Shown here: piece after piece, positions 51,411 to 59,513 of the stretch
Layout of the letters: each line of letters begins with the position of its first letter
Numbering within the stretch: the first letter of the stretch is position 1
Assembly: GCF_021390335.1 (NCBI RefSeq)
Contig: NZ_JAJUXK010000005.1
Coordinates: 248,001-312,000 of the forward strand
Direction of reading: 5' to 3'
Length of the DNA: 64,000 nt
Source: Dyadobacter sp. CY343
Lineage (GTDB): Bacteria > Bacteroidota > Bacteroidia > Cytophagales > Spirosomataceae
The notes under the pieces: generated by a model
Told to the model about the DNA's origin: nothing
The model's database searches: none
Seen by the model: the letters and a program-made list of their open reading frames with translations, nothing else
Made by a program: the position numbers and the translations under genes

Positions 51411-52981
51411 TGAACATCAATCTCACAGCACTCGACGCGACGATATTTGGCATTTACATTCTGGGCGTAATCGGTCTGGGCATTTACGCGTCCAGAAAAG
51501 GCGAGCAAACCAAGCGAGATTACTTCCTGGCGGGCGACAAATTGCCCTGGTGGATGATCGGCGGGAGCATTATCGCTTCCAATATCAGCAGCCACCACCT
51601 GGTCGGCGCTATGGGCATGGCGTACAGCCGCGGATTTATAGCCGTTGCGATGGAATGGGGCGCTATCTTCATGGGATTCAATGCGTTACTCTGGATTTTC
51701 CTGCCATTTTATATTCGAAACGGCTTTTATACAGTCCCCGAATTTTTACATAAAAGATTCGGCGGCGCAGCCAGAACAACCTACGCGGTGCTGATTTTGC
51801 TCACTTATATATTGGTGGAAATCAGCGCGGTGCTGTATCTGGGTGCGCTTTCGCTGCATTCTTTACTGGATATTCCGGTGATAACGAGCGTGATAGTCCT
51901 AGCAGTACTGACGGGCGTTTACACGATCATAGGCGGGTTGCGGGCGGTGATCTGGACTGAAATGCTGCAATTGGGCGTGCTCGTTCTGGGTGGGATTATT
52001 CTCACCGTCGCTACCGTGGATGCGGCGGGCGGGGTAGAGGCGGTGGTCGCAACTTCCAAAGACTGGGAGCTGATCCTCCCGGCCAGCGACCCTGATTTTC
52101 CGTGGACGATGTACCTCGGCGGATCACTGTGTATCAGCGTTTTTTATTGCGCCACCAATCAGTTTATCGTGCAGCGCGTACTGGCCGCGAAAAACGAGTG
52201 GCACGCCAGAATGGGCGTCATTTTTGCTGACTATCTCAAATTTCTGATCCCGCTGATCATCACAGTGCCAGCTTTGGTGGCGCCGAAACTGTTTCCAAAT
52301 CTCGAAAAGCCCGATCTGCTTTTTCCTACGCTCGTACAAAACCTGCTGCCGTCGGGCCTGGTAGGATTGGTCATGGCGGGACTGATCGCGGCGGTGATGT
52401 CACACCTTTCCGGTGCAATTAATTCCTGTACAACCATCCTGACCATGGATATTTACCTGCCCTATTTCAGTAAAAAAGCTTCTGAGAAGCAGGCAGTGCG
52501 GTTTGGTCGGGTTTCGGGAGCGATCATTATCGTGATCGGGATACTTTGCACGGGATTGTTCCTCGCACATTCCGACAAGCCCGTTTTTCTGTATTTACTA
52601 AATGCTTACGGACTGTTTACGCCAGGTATCGCGGCGATGTTCCTGCTGGGTATTTTATGGAAAAGAACAACCCACGCCGGAGCGCTCACGGCTGGTATTA
52701 TGACCATTCCTTTGTCGCTGGTTATCGAATTTATATTCCCTCAAATGCCCTTCCTGAACCGTACAGGCATTGTTTTCTGGACTTGCATTGTTACTTGTAT
52801 ACTGGTGAGTCTGGTTACGAAACCAAAGCCGGACGCGGAGCTGGAAGGTCTGATCTGGAACAGGGCAAGCCTGACATTACCACCTGCCGAGCGCGAGCAG
52901 CAGCGAGGTTTGCGCAATCCTTTTTACTGGTGGGCGCTCATTACTGCGATCGTTTTGTTCTTTTATATCAGGTTTGCTTGA
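51410..52981 (+). CDS. Sodium/solute symporter (SSS/SGLT family)
   Basis: A 523-residue inner-membrane importer with about 13-14 helices. 'RDYFLAGDKLPWWMIGGSIIASNISSHHLVGAMGMAYSRGF' carries the SSS core motif (helix 1 unwinding), and 'YTIIGGLRAVIWTEMLQLGVLVLGGIIL' is the well-known family signature. 'FYCATNQFIVQRVLAAKNEWHARMGVIFADYLKFLIPL' follows. In PUL2 it would move the mono- or disaccharide or sugar acid released in the periplasm into the cell using the sodium gradient. Its ATG shares one base with the preceding stop. Confidence 0.92.
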   Translation: MNINLTALDATIFGIYILGVIGLGIYASRKGEQTKRDYFLAGDKLPWWMIGGSIIASNISSHHLVGAMGMAYSRGFIAVAMEWGAIFMGFNALLWIFLPFYIRNGFYTVPEFLHKRFGGAARTTYAVLILLTYILVEISAVLYLGALSLHSLLDIPVITSVIVLAVLTGVYTIIGGLRAVIWTEMLQLGVLVLGGIILTVATVDAAGGVEAVVATSKDWELILPASDPDFPWTMYLGGSLCISVFYCATNQFIVQRVLAAKNEWHARMGVIFADYLKFLIPLIITVPALVAPKLFPNLEKPDLLFPTLVQNLLPSGLVGLVMAGLIAAVMSHLSGAINSCTTILTMDIYLPYFSKKASEKQAVRFGRVSGAIIIVIGILCTGLFLAHSDKPVFLYLLNAYGLFTPGIAAMFLLGILWKRTTHAGALTAGIMTIPLSLVIEFIFPQMPFLNRTGIVFWTCIVTCILVSLVTKPKPDAELEGLIWNRASLTLPPAEREQQRGLRNPFYWWALITAIVLFFYIRFA

Positions 52982-53131
52982 TGGAGGAAGGAGGAAGGGA
53001 GGGAAGGGAGGAAAGGGAGGAAACGACCAGCGCATGCCGCAGAGCGGCTACCCATTTGTAGAGAAAGGGCGGCCCGCGTAGGGAGGAAGGGCGGCCCGCG
53101 TAGGGAGGAGGGAGGAAGGGAGTTTTTTTTG
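52982..53131. repeat. Purine-rich tract with a 22-nt tandem duplication
   Basis: Between the symporter and the lactonase lies about 150 bp of G/A-rich sequence (GGAGGAAGGGA variants). It includes a 22-nt unit with core GGGCGGCCCGCG repeated exactly at 53065-53086 and 53087-53108, and the short dyad GCCGC-AGA-GCGGC just before. It resembles the GGAGGAA tract before the MFS gene and may vary in copy number. No gene is seen. Confidence 0.6.
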
Positions 53132-53148
53132 GTTTTTGTTTTTATAGA

Positions 53149-54024
53149 ATGAAAATGGCGGCTGAGGTTGTATTGGAACATTGCTGCGAGCTAGGTGAAG
53201 GGCCGGTGTGGGACGTGGTGCGGAAATGCATTCTGTGGGTTGATATTACGAAAGGGGAAATTCATCAATTCTTTCTTGCCGACAAAAGGCATGAGGTATT
53301 CCATGCAGATCAGATGGTGGGCGCTATTGCATTACGAGCCGATGGAAAACTGATCGCTGCATTACAGCACGGGTTTTATACCATTGACCTGAACACCAAA
53401 AGCATGCAGGCAATAGCCGACCCCGAGGTAGCATTGCCAAACAACCGCTTCAACGACGGAAAGTGCGACCCGGCGGGCAGATTCTGGGCAGGTACCATGT
53501 CAATTTCAGATCAGGAAAAGGCAGGGAAGCTGTATATGATGGATACAGACGGTACTGTTTCAATAAAAATAGACGAGGTAACCTGCTCAAATGGAATGGC
53601 TTGGAGTCACGATCACCAAACGTTTTATTACATTGACACAGGCGCGCAGGAGGTGGTCGCTTACGATTTTGATATCGAAAATGCAGCCATTACAAACAAG
53701 CGCAGCATTATTCAAATAGCCTCCGAAGAAGGTTACCCCGATGGAATGGCGATCGACAGTGAGGGTATGTTGTGGATCGCGATCTGGGGAGGCTGGAAAG
53801 TGAACAGGTATGATCCCGGCACCGGCCGGTTGCTCTTTGAAATTCATTTGCCAGTTTCGCTGGTTACATCCTGCACGTTCGGTGGCGAGCACCTGGAAGA
53901 CTTATATATTACCACTGCCCGAAAAGGTTTGTCGGAATCGGATCTTCAAGCGCAGCCGCTCGCCGGCTCTTTATTTGTAGTTAAAGGATTAAACTACCCA
54001 CCAAATAAAACCGTCGCCAGGTAA
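53149..54024 (+). CDS. SMP-30/gluconolactonase/LRE-family lactonase
   Basis: A 291-residue six-bladed propeller lactonase. Metal ligands are visible in 'CCELGEGPVWDVVRKCILWVD' (Glu about 16), 'VALPNNRFNDGKCDPAGRFWAGTMS' (Asn), 'CSNGMAWSHDHQTFYYIDT' (Asn about 147) and 'GYPDGMAIDSEGMLWIAIWGG' (Asp about 199). It hydrolyses aldono-lactones to aldonic acids, the step that would feed the dehydratase at 48021. No signal peptide, so cytosolic. It overlaps the convergent 2H phosphoesterase gene by 31 nt at the 3' end. Confidence 0.92.
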   Translation: MKMAAEVVLEHCCELGEGPVWDVVRKCILWVDITKGEIHQFFLADKRHEVFHADQMVGAIALRADGKLIAALQHGFYTIDLNTKSMQAIADPEVALPNNRFNDGKCDPAGRFWAGTMSISDQEKAGKLYMMDTDGTVSIKIDEVTCSNGMAWSHDHQTFYYIDTGAQEVVAYDFDIENAAITNKRSIIQIASEEGYPDGMAIDSEGMLWIAIWGGWKVNRYDPGTGRLLFEIHLPVSLVTSCTFGGEHLEDLYITTARKGLSESDLQAQPLAGSLFVVKGLNYPPNKTVAR

Positions 54025-54530
54025 GTCCATGGTCCGCCTTCGTAGCGCCACAAATGGATGCCGGTCACTGCGAAGCTGAAAGGCTGGAAGGTTGGTGTAA
54101 GCTCGGCCTGCAACTTTTTGGCTACCGCAGAATCCACTTTATTTTGTATCGTAATGTGGAAATTCCGCTTCTGTCGGTCCTGGTTCGTCAGCACGTCCGA
54201 CCAGCTATTTTGAAGCGTTTTGTGCACTTTGGGTAGCTCCGCCGAGATTATTTTAAAGGCGGTACCGTTGCCCAGCGATACGATGTTTTGGGCGGTAACT
54301 TCAAACGGCTGCTGTTCCTTTGCGAGTTTTTCCAGATCTTCAAAAATCCGCGGATCGTCTGGTAATGCGTGAAAAAGGGTTAGGTGTGCTTCGAGAAAAT
54401 TACGCTCGGGCGGGAAGTGTTGCCGGCGCAGCTCGTTGAAATAGGTTTGGGCAAAAGGCGCGATCACCAGCGTCGCTACCAGTGGTTTTTTGTCAGCTCC
54501 GTTTGCCGGGTTGTGAGTCTGTTCAGTCAA
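53994..54530 (-). CDS. 2H phosphoesterase (2'-5' RNA ligase-like)
   Basis: A 178-residue protein with the two H-x-[ST]-x motifs of the 2H superfamily: 'EAHLTLFHALP' (His about 48) and 'FHITIQNKVDS' (His about 144), whose paired histidines cleave or form 2',3'- or 2',5'-phosphodiesters. N-terminal 'ATLVIAPFAQTYFNELRRQHFP' and 'IHLWRYEGGPWTYLATVLFGG' complete the family fold. Substrates include RNA 2',5' linkages, tRNA intermediates or cyclic phosphates; none can be chosen here. It stands alone and converges on the lactonase gene. Confidence 0.85.
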   Translation of the reverse strand: MTEQTHNPANGADKKPLVATLVIAPFAQTYFNELRRQHFPPERNFLEAHLTLFHALPDDPRIFEDLEKLAKEQQPFEVTAQNIVSLGNGTAFKIISAELPKVHKTLQNSWSDVLTNQDRQKRNFHITIQNKVDSAVAKKLQAELTPTFQPFSFAVTGIHLWRYEGGPWTYLATVLFGG

Positions 54531-54705
54531 TGCTGTTTTATTTAAATCTCTACTTTCATACCCAACAATTGTTCCAGATCTTAACTGGAAAACTGTCTGG
54601 GCTTTAGCATTCCTTTCCGAGGCAACCGGCGGCGGCTTTCAAATTTGCTCCGATCTTGGCATATTAGATCCAGACAAATCAAACACATTAAACAAACCTA
54701 AAAAA

Positions 54706-55260
54706 ATGGCGGCGACCTACCTCACAAGCGCGATCAGGCAGTTTGAATATTATAAAATGCTCGGTGAAAAAGCGATGGCGCAGGTAACCGACGAAACTCT
54801 TTTCTGGCAGTATAATGAAGAGAGTAACAGCATTGCCGTCATTGTCAGGCACATAGCAGGCAATATGCTGTCGCGGTTTACAGATTTTCTCACGACCGAC
54901 GGCGAAAAACCCTGGCGAAACCGCGACGAGGAGTTTGAAAACGGTTTCTCAGACCGGGCGGAACTGCTGGCCTATTGGGAAAAAGGGTGGAGTTGTTTGC
55001 TAGATACGCTGCGAAATCTCACCGACGAAGAACTGGATACGATCGTTTATATCAGAAACGACGGGCATACTGTAACAGAGGCGATTAACAGGCAATTGGC
55101 GCATTATCCCTATCATATTGGACAGATCGTAATGATAGCAAAAATGGCAGCCGGTTCGAACTGGGAAAGCCTTTCCATTGCCAGAAATAAGTCCACCGAT
55201 TACAATGCCCGGAAGTTTGAAAACGAAAAGACGAAACGGCATTTTACCGACGATCTCTAA
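54706..55260 (+). CDS. DinB-superfamily protein (DUF1572)
   Basis: A 184-residue four-helix-bundle protein. 'EYYKMLGEKAMAQVTDETLFWQYNEESNSIAVIVRHIAGNMLSRFTDFL' and 'DGHTVTEAINRQLAHYPYHIGQIVMIAKM' contain the His triad that binds one metal in DinB-like proteins (His about 49, 126 and 130). Members often act as metal-dependent thiol transferases or are DNA-damage-induced, but DUF1572 is uncharacterised. It is monocistronic, and 175 bp of upstream sequence showed no clear promoter. Confidence 0.82.
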   Translation: MAATYLTSAIRQFEYYKMLGEKAMAQVTDETLFWQYNEESNSIAVIVRHIAGNMLSRFTDFLTTDGEKPWRNRDEEFENGFSDRAELLAYWEKGWSCLLDTLRNLTDEELDTIVYIRNDGHTVTEAINRQLAHYPYHIGQIVMIAKMAAGSNWESLSIARNKSTDYNARKFENEKTKRHFTDDL

Positions 55261-55283
55261 ATATTAACGCAGCTTTTTCCGGG

Positions 55284-56633
55284 CTACTTCGCCTTTTCTT
55301 TCAGCACGGAATATTGTTCGCGCAGCTTTTTCAGATCCTTTGCATAACGCGGGTCAGCGGCAACATTTTGTTTTTCAAGCGGATCTTTTTTCAGGATATA
55401 AAGCTGCTCATAACCTTGCTCCGTGAACTTCATGTACTTCATATCTTTTTTCACAACTCCCTCAATCTTAGGCAATCGCGGACTGCCCATAAAGGTATGC
55501 TCATAAAAAAATACGTCGCGCCTGACAGGTTTTCTGGCCAGCAGGTCAATACCCTGCATTTGCGGAGGTACCGGCAGTTTTGCAAGGTTCAGGATCGTGG
55601 GGGCAATGTCAATATTCAATGCGATACGCTCTTCTACTGATCCTGATTTTCCACTCCGGGGATCGTAAATGATCATCGGCACGCGGATGGATTCTTCAAA
55701 ACCAAACCATTTTCCTTCCAGTCCGTGCTCGCCCAATGCAAATCCGTTATCACCCATAAAAATGATTATCGTATTGTCTGCAATTCCCAGCGTTTCAAGT
55801 TGTTTGCGAAGCTTGCCTACTACTTCGTCTACTCCCGTAATCAGGCGGAAATAGTCTTTCACCGTTTGCTGGTGCAGTTCAGGGGTAGAGAAAAGTGGCT
55901 GCCAGCGCTCGCGGCCAATGTTTTTGTCAGTGCGGAAAAAGTCGGGAAATGCATTCCAATAAGAAGGGTCGGCCGTTTCCGGCTGCGGCACACTGATATT
56001 TTTGTACAAATCCTTAAAACGCTCTTGAACCGGGTAAGTTGGCGGACTTCCGTCCAGCTCGTGCGGCGCTTTGAAACTCACCGAGAGACAAAACGGCGAC
56101 TGGCTGCCGAATTTCTGCAAAAACTGGTCGATTCCGTTCGCTACACTATCGGTATGATGGATAATGGAACCGTCGGCGCGCTTGTATTCGTAAGGCGGCT
56201 GACCTTTGCGGTTGCACGCCCAGAAATCAAATTCCTGATCCGGCGGGTTGTCGCCGACGCCATATTTTCCCACAAAACCAATTTTATAACCCTTTGATTT
56301 TAACAACATCGGATACGTATTTGCCAATGCTGCCGGACTGAAATCCTGCGCAAAATCATCGATTTTGTGGCGCGACATATACTGCCCGCTCAATATGCTG
56401 GCCCGGCTGACCGAGCAAATAGAGGTAGTCACGTACGCGTTTTTGAAAAGTATTCCCTTGTTGGCAAGCTGATCCAGGTTAGGCGTTTGAATGTACTGAT
56501 TGCCCGCAACGCCCAGCGCGTCGGCCCGGTGATCGTCGGTGAGCAGGAAAATGATATTCGGGCTTTGTGCGGCTGCCGGTTTTCCTGTTACAATTGATAG
56601 GAGCAAAAAACCAAGGATTGTCAGTTTGTTCAT
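55284..56633 (-). CDS. Secreted sulfatase with CSVSR active-site motif (PUL3)
   Basis: A 449-residue S1-family sulfatase. The signal peptide (LTILGFLLLSIVTGKPAAAQ) is followed by 'NIIFLLTDDHRADALGVAGN' (calcium ligands), the active-site 'ICSVSRASILSGQ' with the formylglycine Cys at 73, and 'IIFMGDNGFALGEHGLEGKWFGFEES' with Asp/Asn/His ligands for sulfate. The canonical CxPSR has Val in place of Pro here. The C-terminal 'DMKYMKFTEQGYEQLYILKKDP' ends the family fold. It is the last gene of PUL3, 12 nt after the related sulfatase, and converges on the DinB gene. Substrate is a sulfated glycan component, not identifiable from sequence. Confidence 0.9.
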   Translation of the reverse strand: MNKLTILGFLLLSIVTGKPAAAQSPNIIFLLTDDHRADALGVAGNQYIQTPNLDQLANKGILFKNAYVTTSICSVSRASILSGQYMSRHKIDDFAQDFSPAALANTYPMLLKSKGYKIGFVGKYGVGDNPPDQEFDFWACNRKGQPPYEYKRADGSIIHHTDSVANGIDQFLQKFGSQSPFCLSVSFKAPHELDGSPPTYPVQERFKDLYKNISVPQPETADPSYWNAFPDFFRTDKNIGRERWQPLFSTPELHQQTVKDYFRLITGVDEVVGKLRKQLETLGIADNTIIIFMGDNGFALGEHGLEGKWFGFEESIRVPMIIYDPRSGKSGSVEERIALNIDIAPTILNLAKLPVPPQMQGIDLLARKPVRRDVFFYEHTFMGSPRLPKIEGVVKKDMKYMKFTEQGYEQLYILKKDPLEKQNVAADPRYAKDLKKLREQYSVLKEKAK

Positions 56634-56645
56634 ATTGTTTCGGCG

Positions 56646-58049
56646 TTACCGGATCGCAATTTTTTCTTTTTCATACAATGCTTTGATGGCCGCCAGCTTC
56701 TTCTGATAGCGTTTTTCGCGCGCCACATCTTTCTTTTCTTCTGCATCTTTTTTGGTATCGTAAAGCGACTCGAAGTTGTGCTCAGTATAATTAAAATACT
56801 TGAAATCGGGCGATATTAATCCCTCCACTTTCGGCAGCATCGGACTCGTAAACACCGTATGTTCATAGAAAAAATGTTTCCTTCCGGGTTGTTTCTTTTG
56901 AATCAGATCCAACAGGTTTACTCCCTGCATTACATCAGGAACGGGCACGCCGGCCATATTCAGGATAGTAGGCGCAATATCGATATTCAATACCAGCTGC
57001 TCTGCTTTTACATTCCGCAGTTCCGAGTAGGGGCGCAAGTCGTTGATGATCAGCGGCACGTGAATGCCTTTTTCAAATCCATACCATTTTCCCATCATAC
57101 CGTGCTCGCCCAGCGAAAAACCGTGATCGCTGGTGTATACTACGATCGTATTTTGGTCCATTCCAAGCGCGCGCAGCTTTTCGACCACTTTTCCCACCGC
57201 TTCATCCACGCCGGTAACCAGCCGGTAATAATTCTTCACATTCTCCTGAAACAGCTCGGGCGTAGAGAACAGACCGATCCACCGGCCGCGACCTATATTC
57301 TGGTTCGTCCTGAAAAAGTCGGGAAAACTGTTCCAATATTCGGGCGCTGCAGTAGCCGGTACGGGCATTTTCAAATCTTTGTACAAACCCTTATATCGCT
57401 CCTGAACCATATAAGTCGCGGGATTTCCATTCTGTCCGTCGACTTCGTGTGCTGCCGTGAAAGATAATGCAAGGCAAAACGGCTGATCTGATTTTTGCTT
57501 GTCCAGGTACTCCAGCGCCTTTTGCGCAATGTTGTCTGTCTGGTGCAAACCTTCTTTAGTCATCCACGGAATCTGCGCGTCCCAATGGTCGAAGTACTGG
57601 GTTGGCGGCGTTTTGCCGACTCCCAGAAAACCGATCTGCGCCGTTTTATAACCTGCTTTTTTCAATACCATCGGATACGTATTCCGCATTGCTTCATCCG
57701 AAAAGCCCGTTGCGAAATCGTTGATCTTGTGGCGCGCGCGATGTTGTCCGCTCAGGATACTCGCCCGGCTCACAGCGCAGATCGCCGTGGTCACGTACGC
57801 ATTTGTGAACCGGATCCCGCCTTTGGCAAGCTGGTCCAGGTGCGGGGTCTGGACAAACGGGTGACCGTTGATGCCCAGCGCTTCCCCGCGGTGACTATCT
57901 GCAATGATAAAAACGACATTGGGATGTTTGGAAGCGGTTTTGGCTGCCTGAGCTATTGCCTGATCCTGCATTATTAAACCAAAAAACAGGAACAATAGGC
58001 TTGTGCGCCATTTCAGTTTTTGCAACATTTCACGATGTGTTTTTATCAT
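56646..58049 (-). CDS. Secreted sulfatase with CAVSR active-site motif (PUL3)
   Basis: A 467-residue S1-family sulfatase, a close relative of the downstream one. It has signal peptide (TSLLFLFFGLIMQDQAIAQ), 'NVVFIIADSHRGEALGING', 'AICAVSRASILSGQ' with the predicted formylglycine Cys at about 91, and 'VVYTSDHGFSLGEHGMMGKWYGFEKG' as the second metal site. ATG 58049 follows the SusD stop after 10 nt; ATG 58028 is an alternative start. The pair probably removes two different sulfates or acts in series on one glycan. They share CxVSR and length but differ along most of the sequence, so the duplication is old. Confidence 0.88.
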   Translation of the reverse strand: MIKTHREMLQKLKWRTSLLFLFFGLIMQDQAIAQAAKTASKHPNVVFIIADSHRGEALGINGHPFVQTPHLDQLAKGGIRFTNAYVTTAICAVSRASILSGQHRARHKINDFATGFSDEAMRNTYPMVLKKAGYKTAQIGFLGVGKTPPTQYFDHWDAQIPWMTKEGLHQTDNIAQKALEYLDKQKSDQPFCLALSFTAAHEVDGQNGNPATYMVQERYKGLYKDLKMPVPATAAPEYWNSFPDFFRTNQNIGRGRWIGLFSTPELFQENVKNYYRLVTGVDEAVGKVVEKLRALGMDQNTIVVYTSDHGFSLGEHGMMGKWYGFEKGIHVPLIINDLRPYSELRNVKAEQLVLNIDIAPTILNMAGVPVPDVMQGVNLLDLIQKKQPGRKHFFYEHTVFTSPMLPKVEGLISPDFKYFNYTEHNFESLYDTKKDAEEKKDVAREKRYQKKLAAIKALYEKEKIAIR

Positions 58050-58059
58050 TACCAAAAAA

Positions 58060-59493
58060 TTAATAGCCGGTATTCTGGTTGAGTTTATTAATCAGGATCT
58101 GCTCGCTCGGGATCGCAGCGAGTACCTGTGCGTCAGGCGCTTGCTTACCGTGTGCACGCATTACTTCCAATGCGCGACCTCTGCGAACCAGATCATACCA
58201 CCGCTGATTTTCAAAACAGAATTCCAGCATTCTTTCCTTTTCGATCAGCATATCCAGCTGCGTTTTTGCCAGGCCGGCAGCAGGTTTAAGTCCGGCCCTT
58301 TCCCTTACCTGATTTACGAAAGGAATCGCCTCGGCTGTGCGGTTGAGGTTATTCAAAACTTCGGCGTACATGAGCAAAATATCCGAATAACGCAATATAG
58401 GAAAGTTATCACCGGCCCAGTTGAGCGCCGCGGTTTGTGGTGCCTTGTATTTCGCGCAATAGGGGAGATCGGCCACGATACCATTCCAATCCGGGCCGCG
58501 CCAGTAAGCGATCGACACACTTTTACGCTTATCGCCCACCTCGAAAGCCTTGATCAGATCCTGACTCGGGCGCATATTGCCAGCCAGTGACAGCGCGATA
58601 TTCGGCCGGTTCGTCACTTCGCCTTTGGAAGTATAAGGTGCGTTAAAGAATATAAACTGGTTGGATAAAGCCGCCGCCGCCTCTGAATACTGGACTGAAA
58701 AAAGGGTTTCCTTGTAGTCTTTGTTGGCCGGATCAAATACATTTTTATAGTCAGGCAGCAGGCTGAATTTTCCCAGATCAATCACCTTTTTGAGCATAAC
58801 CTCGGCAGCCTGGTAATTTTTTGTGGTCAAATATACCTTTCCCAAAAGTCCCAGTGACGCGGCGTAATTCACGCGGCCGTTTTCTTCCACGGTCGCCGCA
58901 GCTTCCAGGTGCGTTTGCGCTTTTGTCAGGTCTTCCGTGATCAGCGCGTAAATATCAGCCACAGGAGATCGTTTGATATTCACCGCCTCCAAGCCTGTAA
59001 CGGGTTCAGTAACAACCGGTACGTCGCCAAACTGTCGAACGAGGTTAAAGTAATACAGCGCGCGCAGGAAGTGAACTTCACCCGAAGAGCGGCTTTTCAA
59101 AGCTGCATTGCTCCAAACATGCGAGCCGCTTTCGAGCACAGAAATAGCCTTATTGCAATTGTAAATCCCTTTGTAAGAAAAATTCCAAAAATCGTCCAGC
59201 GCAAGATTGTCCGAGCCTGCTATCACCGCGTCCATCCGGTCGGTCGTGAAATCGCCGGCTACACTGCTCGTCTGCTGATCCAGAACGTCAGATTTCAGCT
59301 CGGAAATAACCCAGTGGGTACGCTTTTCGATATCTCTGAGCGACGTGTAGCAACCATTTACCAAAGTGATTATTTCTTCATCCGAACTATAAAAATTGCC
59401 TTCGTTGAGGCTGGTTTCAGGATATATGTTCAGGAAATCTCCCGAGCAGGAATAGAGGCTCAATACCAGTCCTGCTAATATGATTTTCTTCAT
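58060..59493 (-). CDS. SusD/RagB-type lipoprotein (PUL3)
   Basis: A 477-residue surface glycan-binding lipoprotein. The lipobox SLYSC (Cys about 17) is followed by 'DFLNIYPETSLNEGNFYSSDEEIITLVNGCYTSLRDIEKR', the SusD N-domain. TPR helices (VHFLRALYYFNLVRQFGDVPVV; LGLLGKVYLTTKNYQAAEVMLKKVIDLG) and the C-terminal 'PILRYSDILLMYAEVLNNLNRTAEAIPFVNQVRERAG' complete it, ending 'NKLNQNTGY'. It is 20 nt after its SusC. The downstream sulfatases suggest it binds a sulfated polysaccharide such as a host glycosaminoglycan or algal glycan. Confidence 0.94.
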   Translation of the reverse strand: MKKIILAGLVLSLYSCSGDFLNIYPETSLNEGNFYSSDEEIITLVNGCYTSLRDIEKRTHWVISELKSDVLDQQTSSVAGDFTTDRMDAVIAGSDNLALDDFWNFSYKGIYNCNKAISVLESGSHVWSNAALKSRSSGEVHFLRALYYFNLVRQFGDVPVVTEPVTGLEAVNIKRSPVADIYALITEDLTKAQTHLEAAATVEENGRVNYAASLGLLGKVYLTTKNYQAAEVMLKKVIDLGKFSLLPDYKNVFDPANKDYKETLFSVQYSEAAAALSNQFIFFNAPYTSKGEVTNRPNIALSLAGNMRPSQDLIKAFEVGDKRKSVSIAYWRGPDWNGIVADLPYCAKYKAPQTAALNWAGDNFPILRYSDILLMYAEVLNNLNRTAEAIPFVNQVRERAGLKPAAGLAKTQLDMLIEKERMLEFCFENQRWYDLVRRGRALEVMRAHGKQAPDAQVLAAIPSEQILINKLNQNTGY

Positions 59494-59513
59494 GATCTGC
59501 TGTTTTAAAAGTA

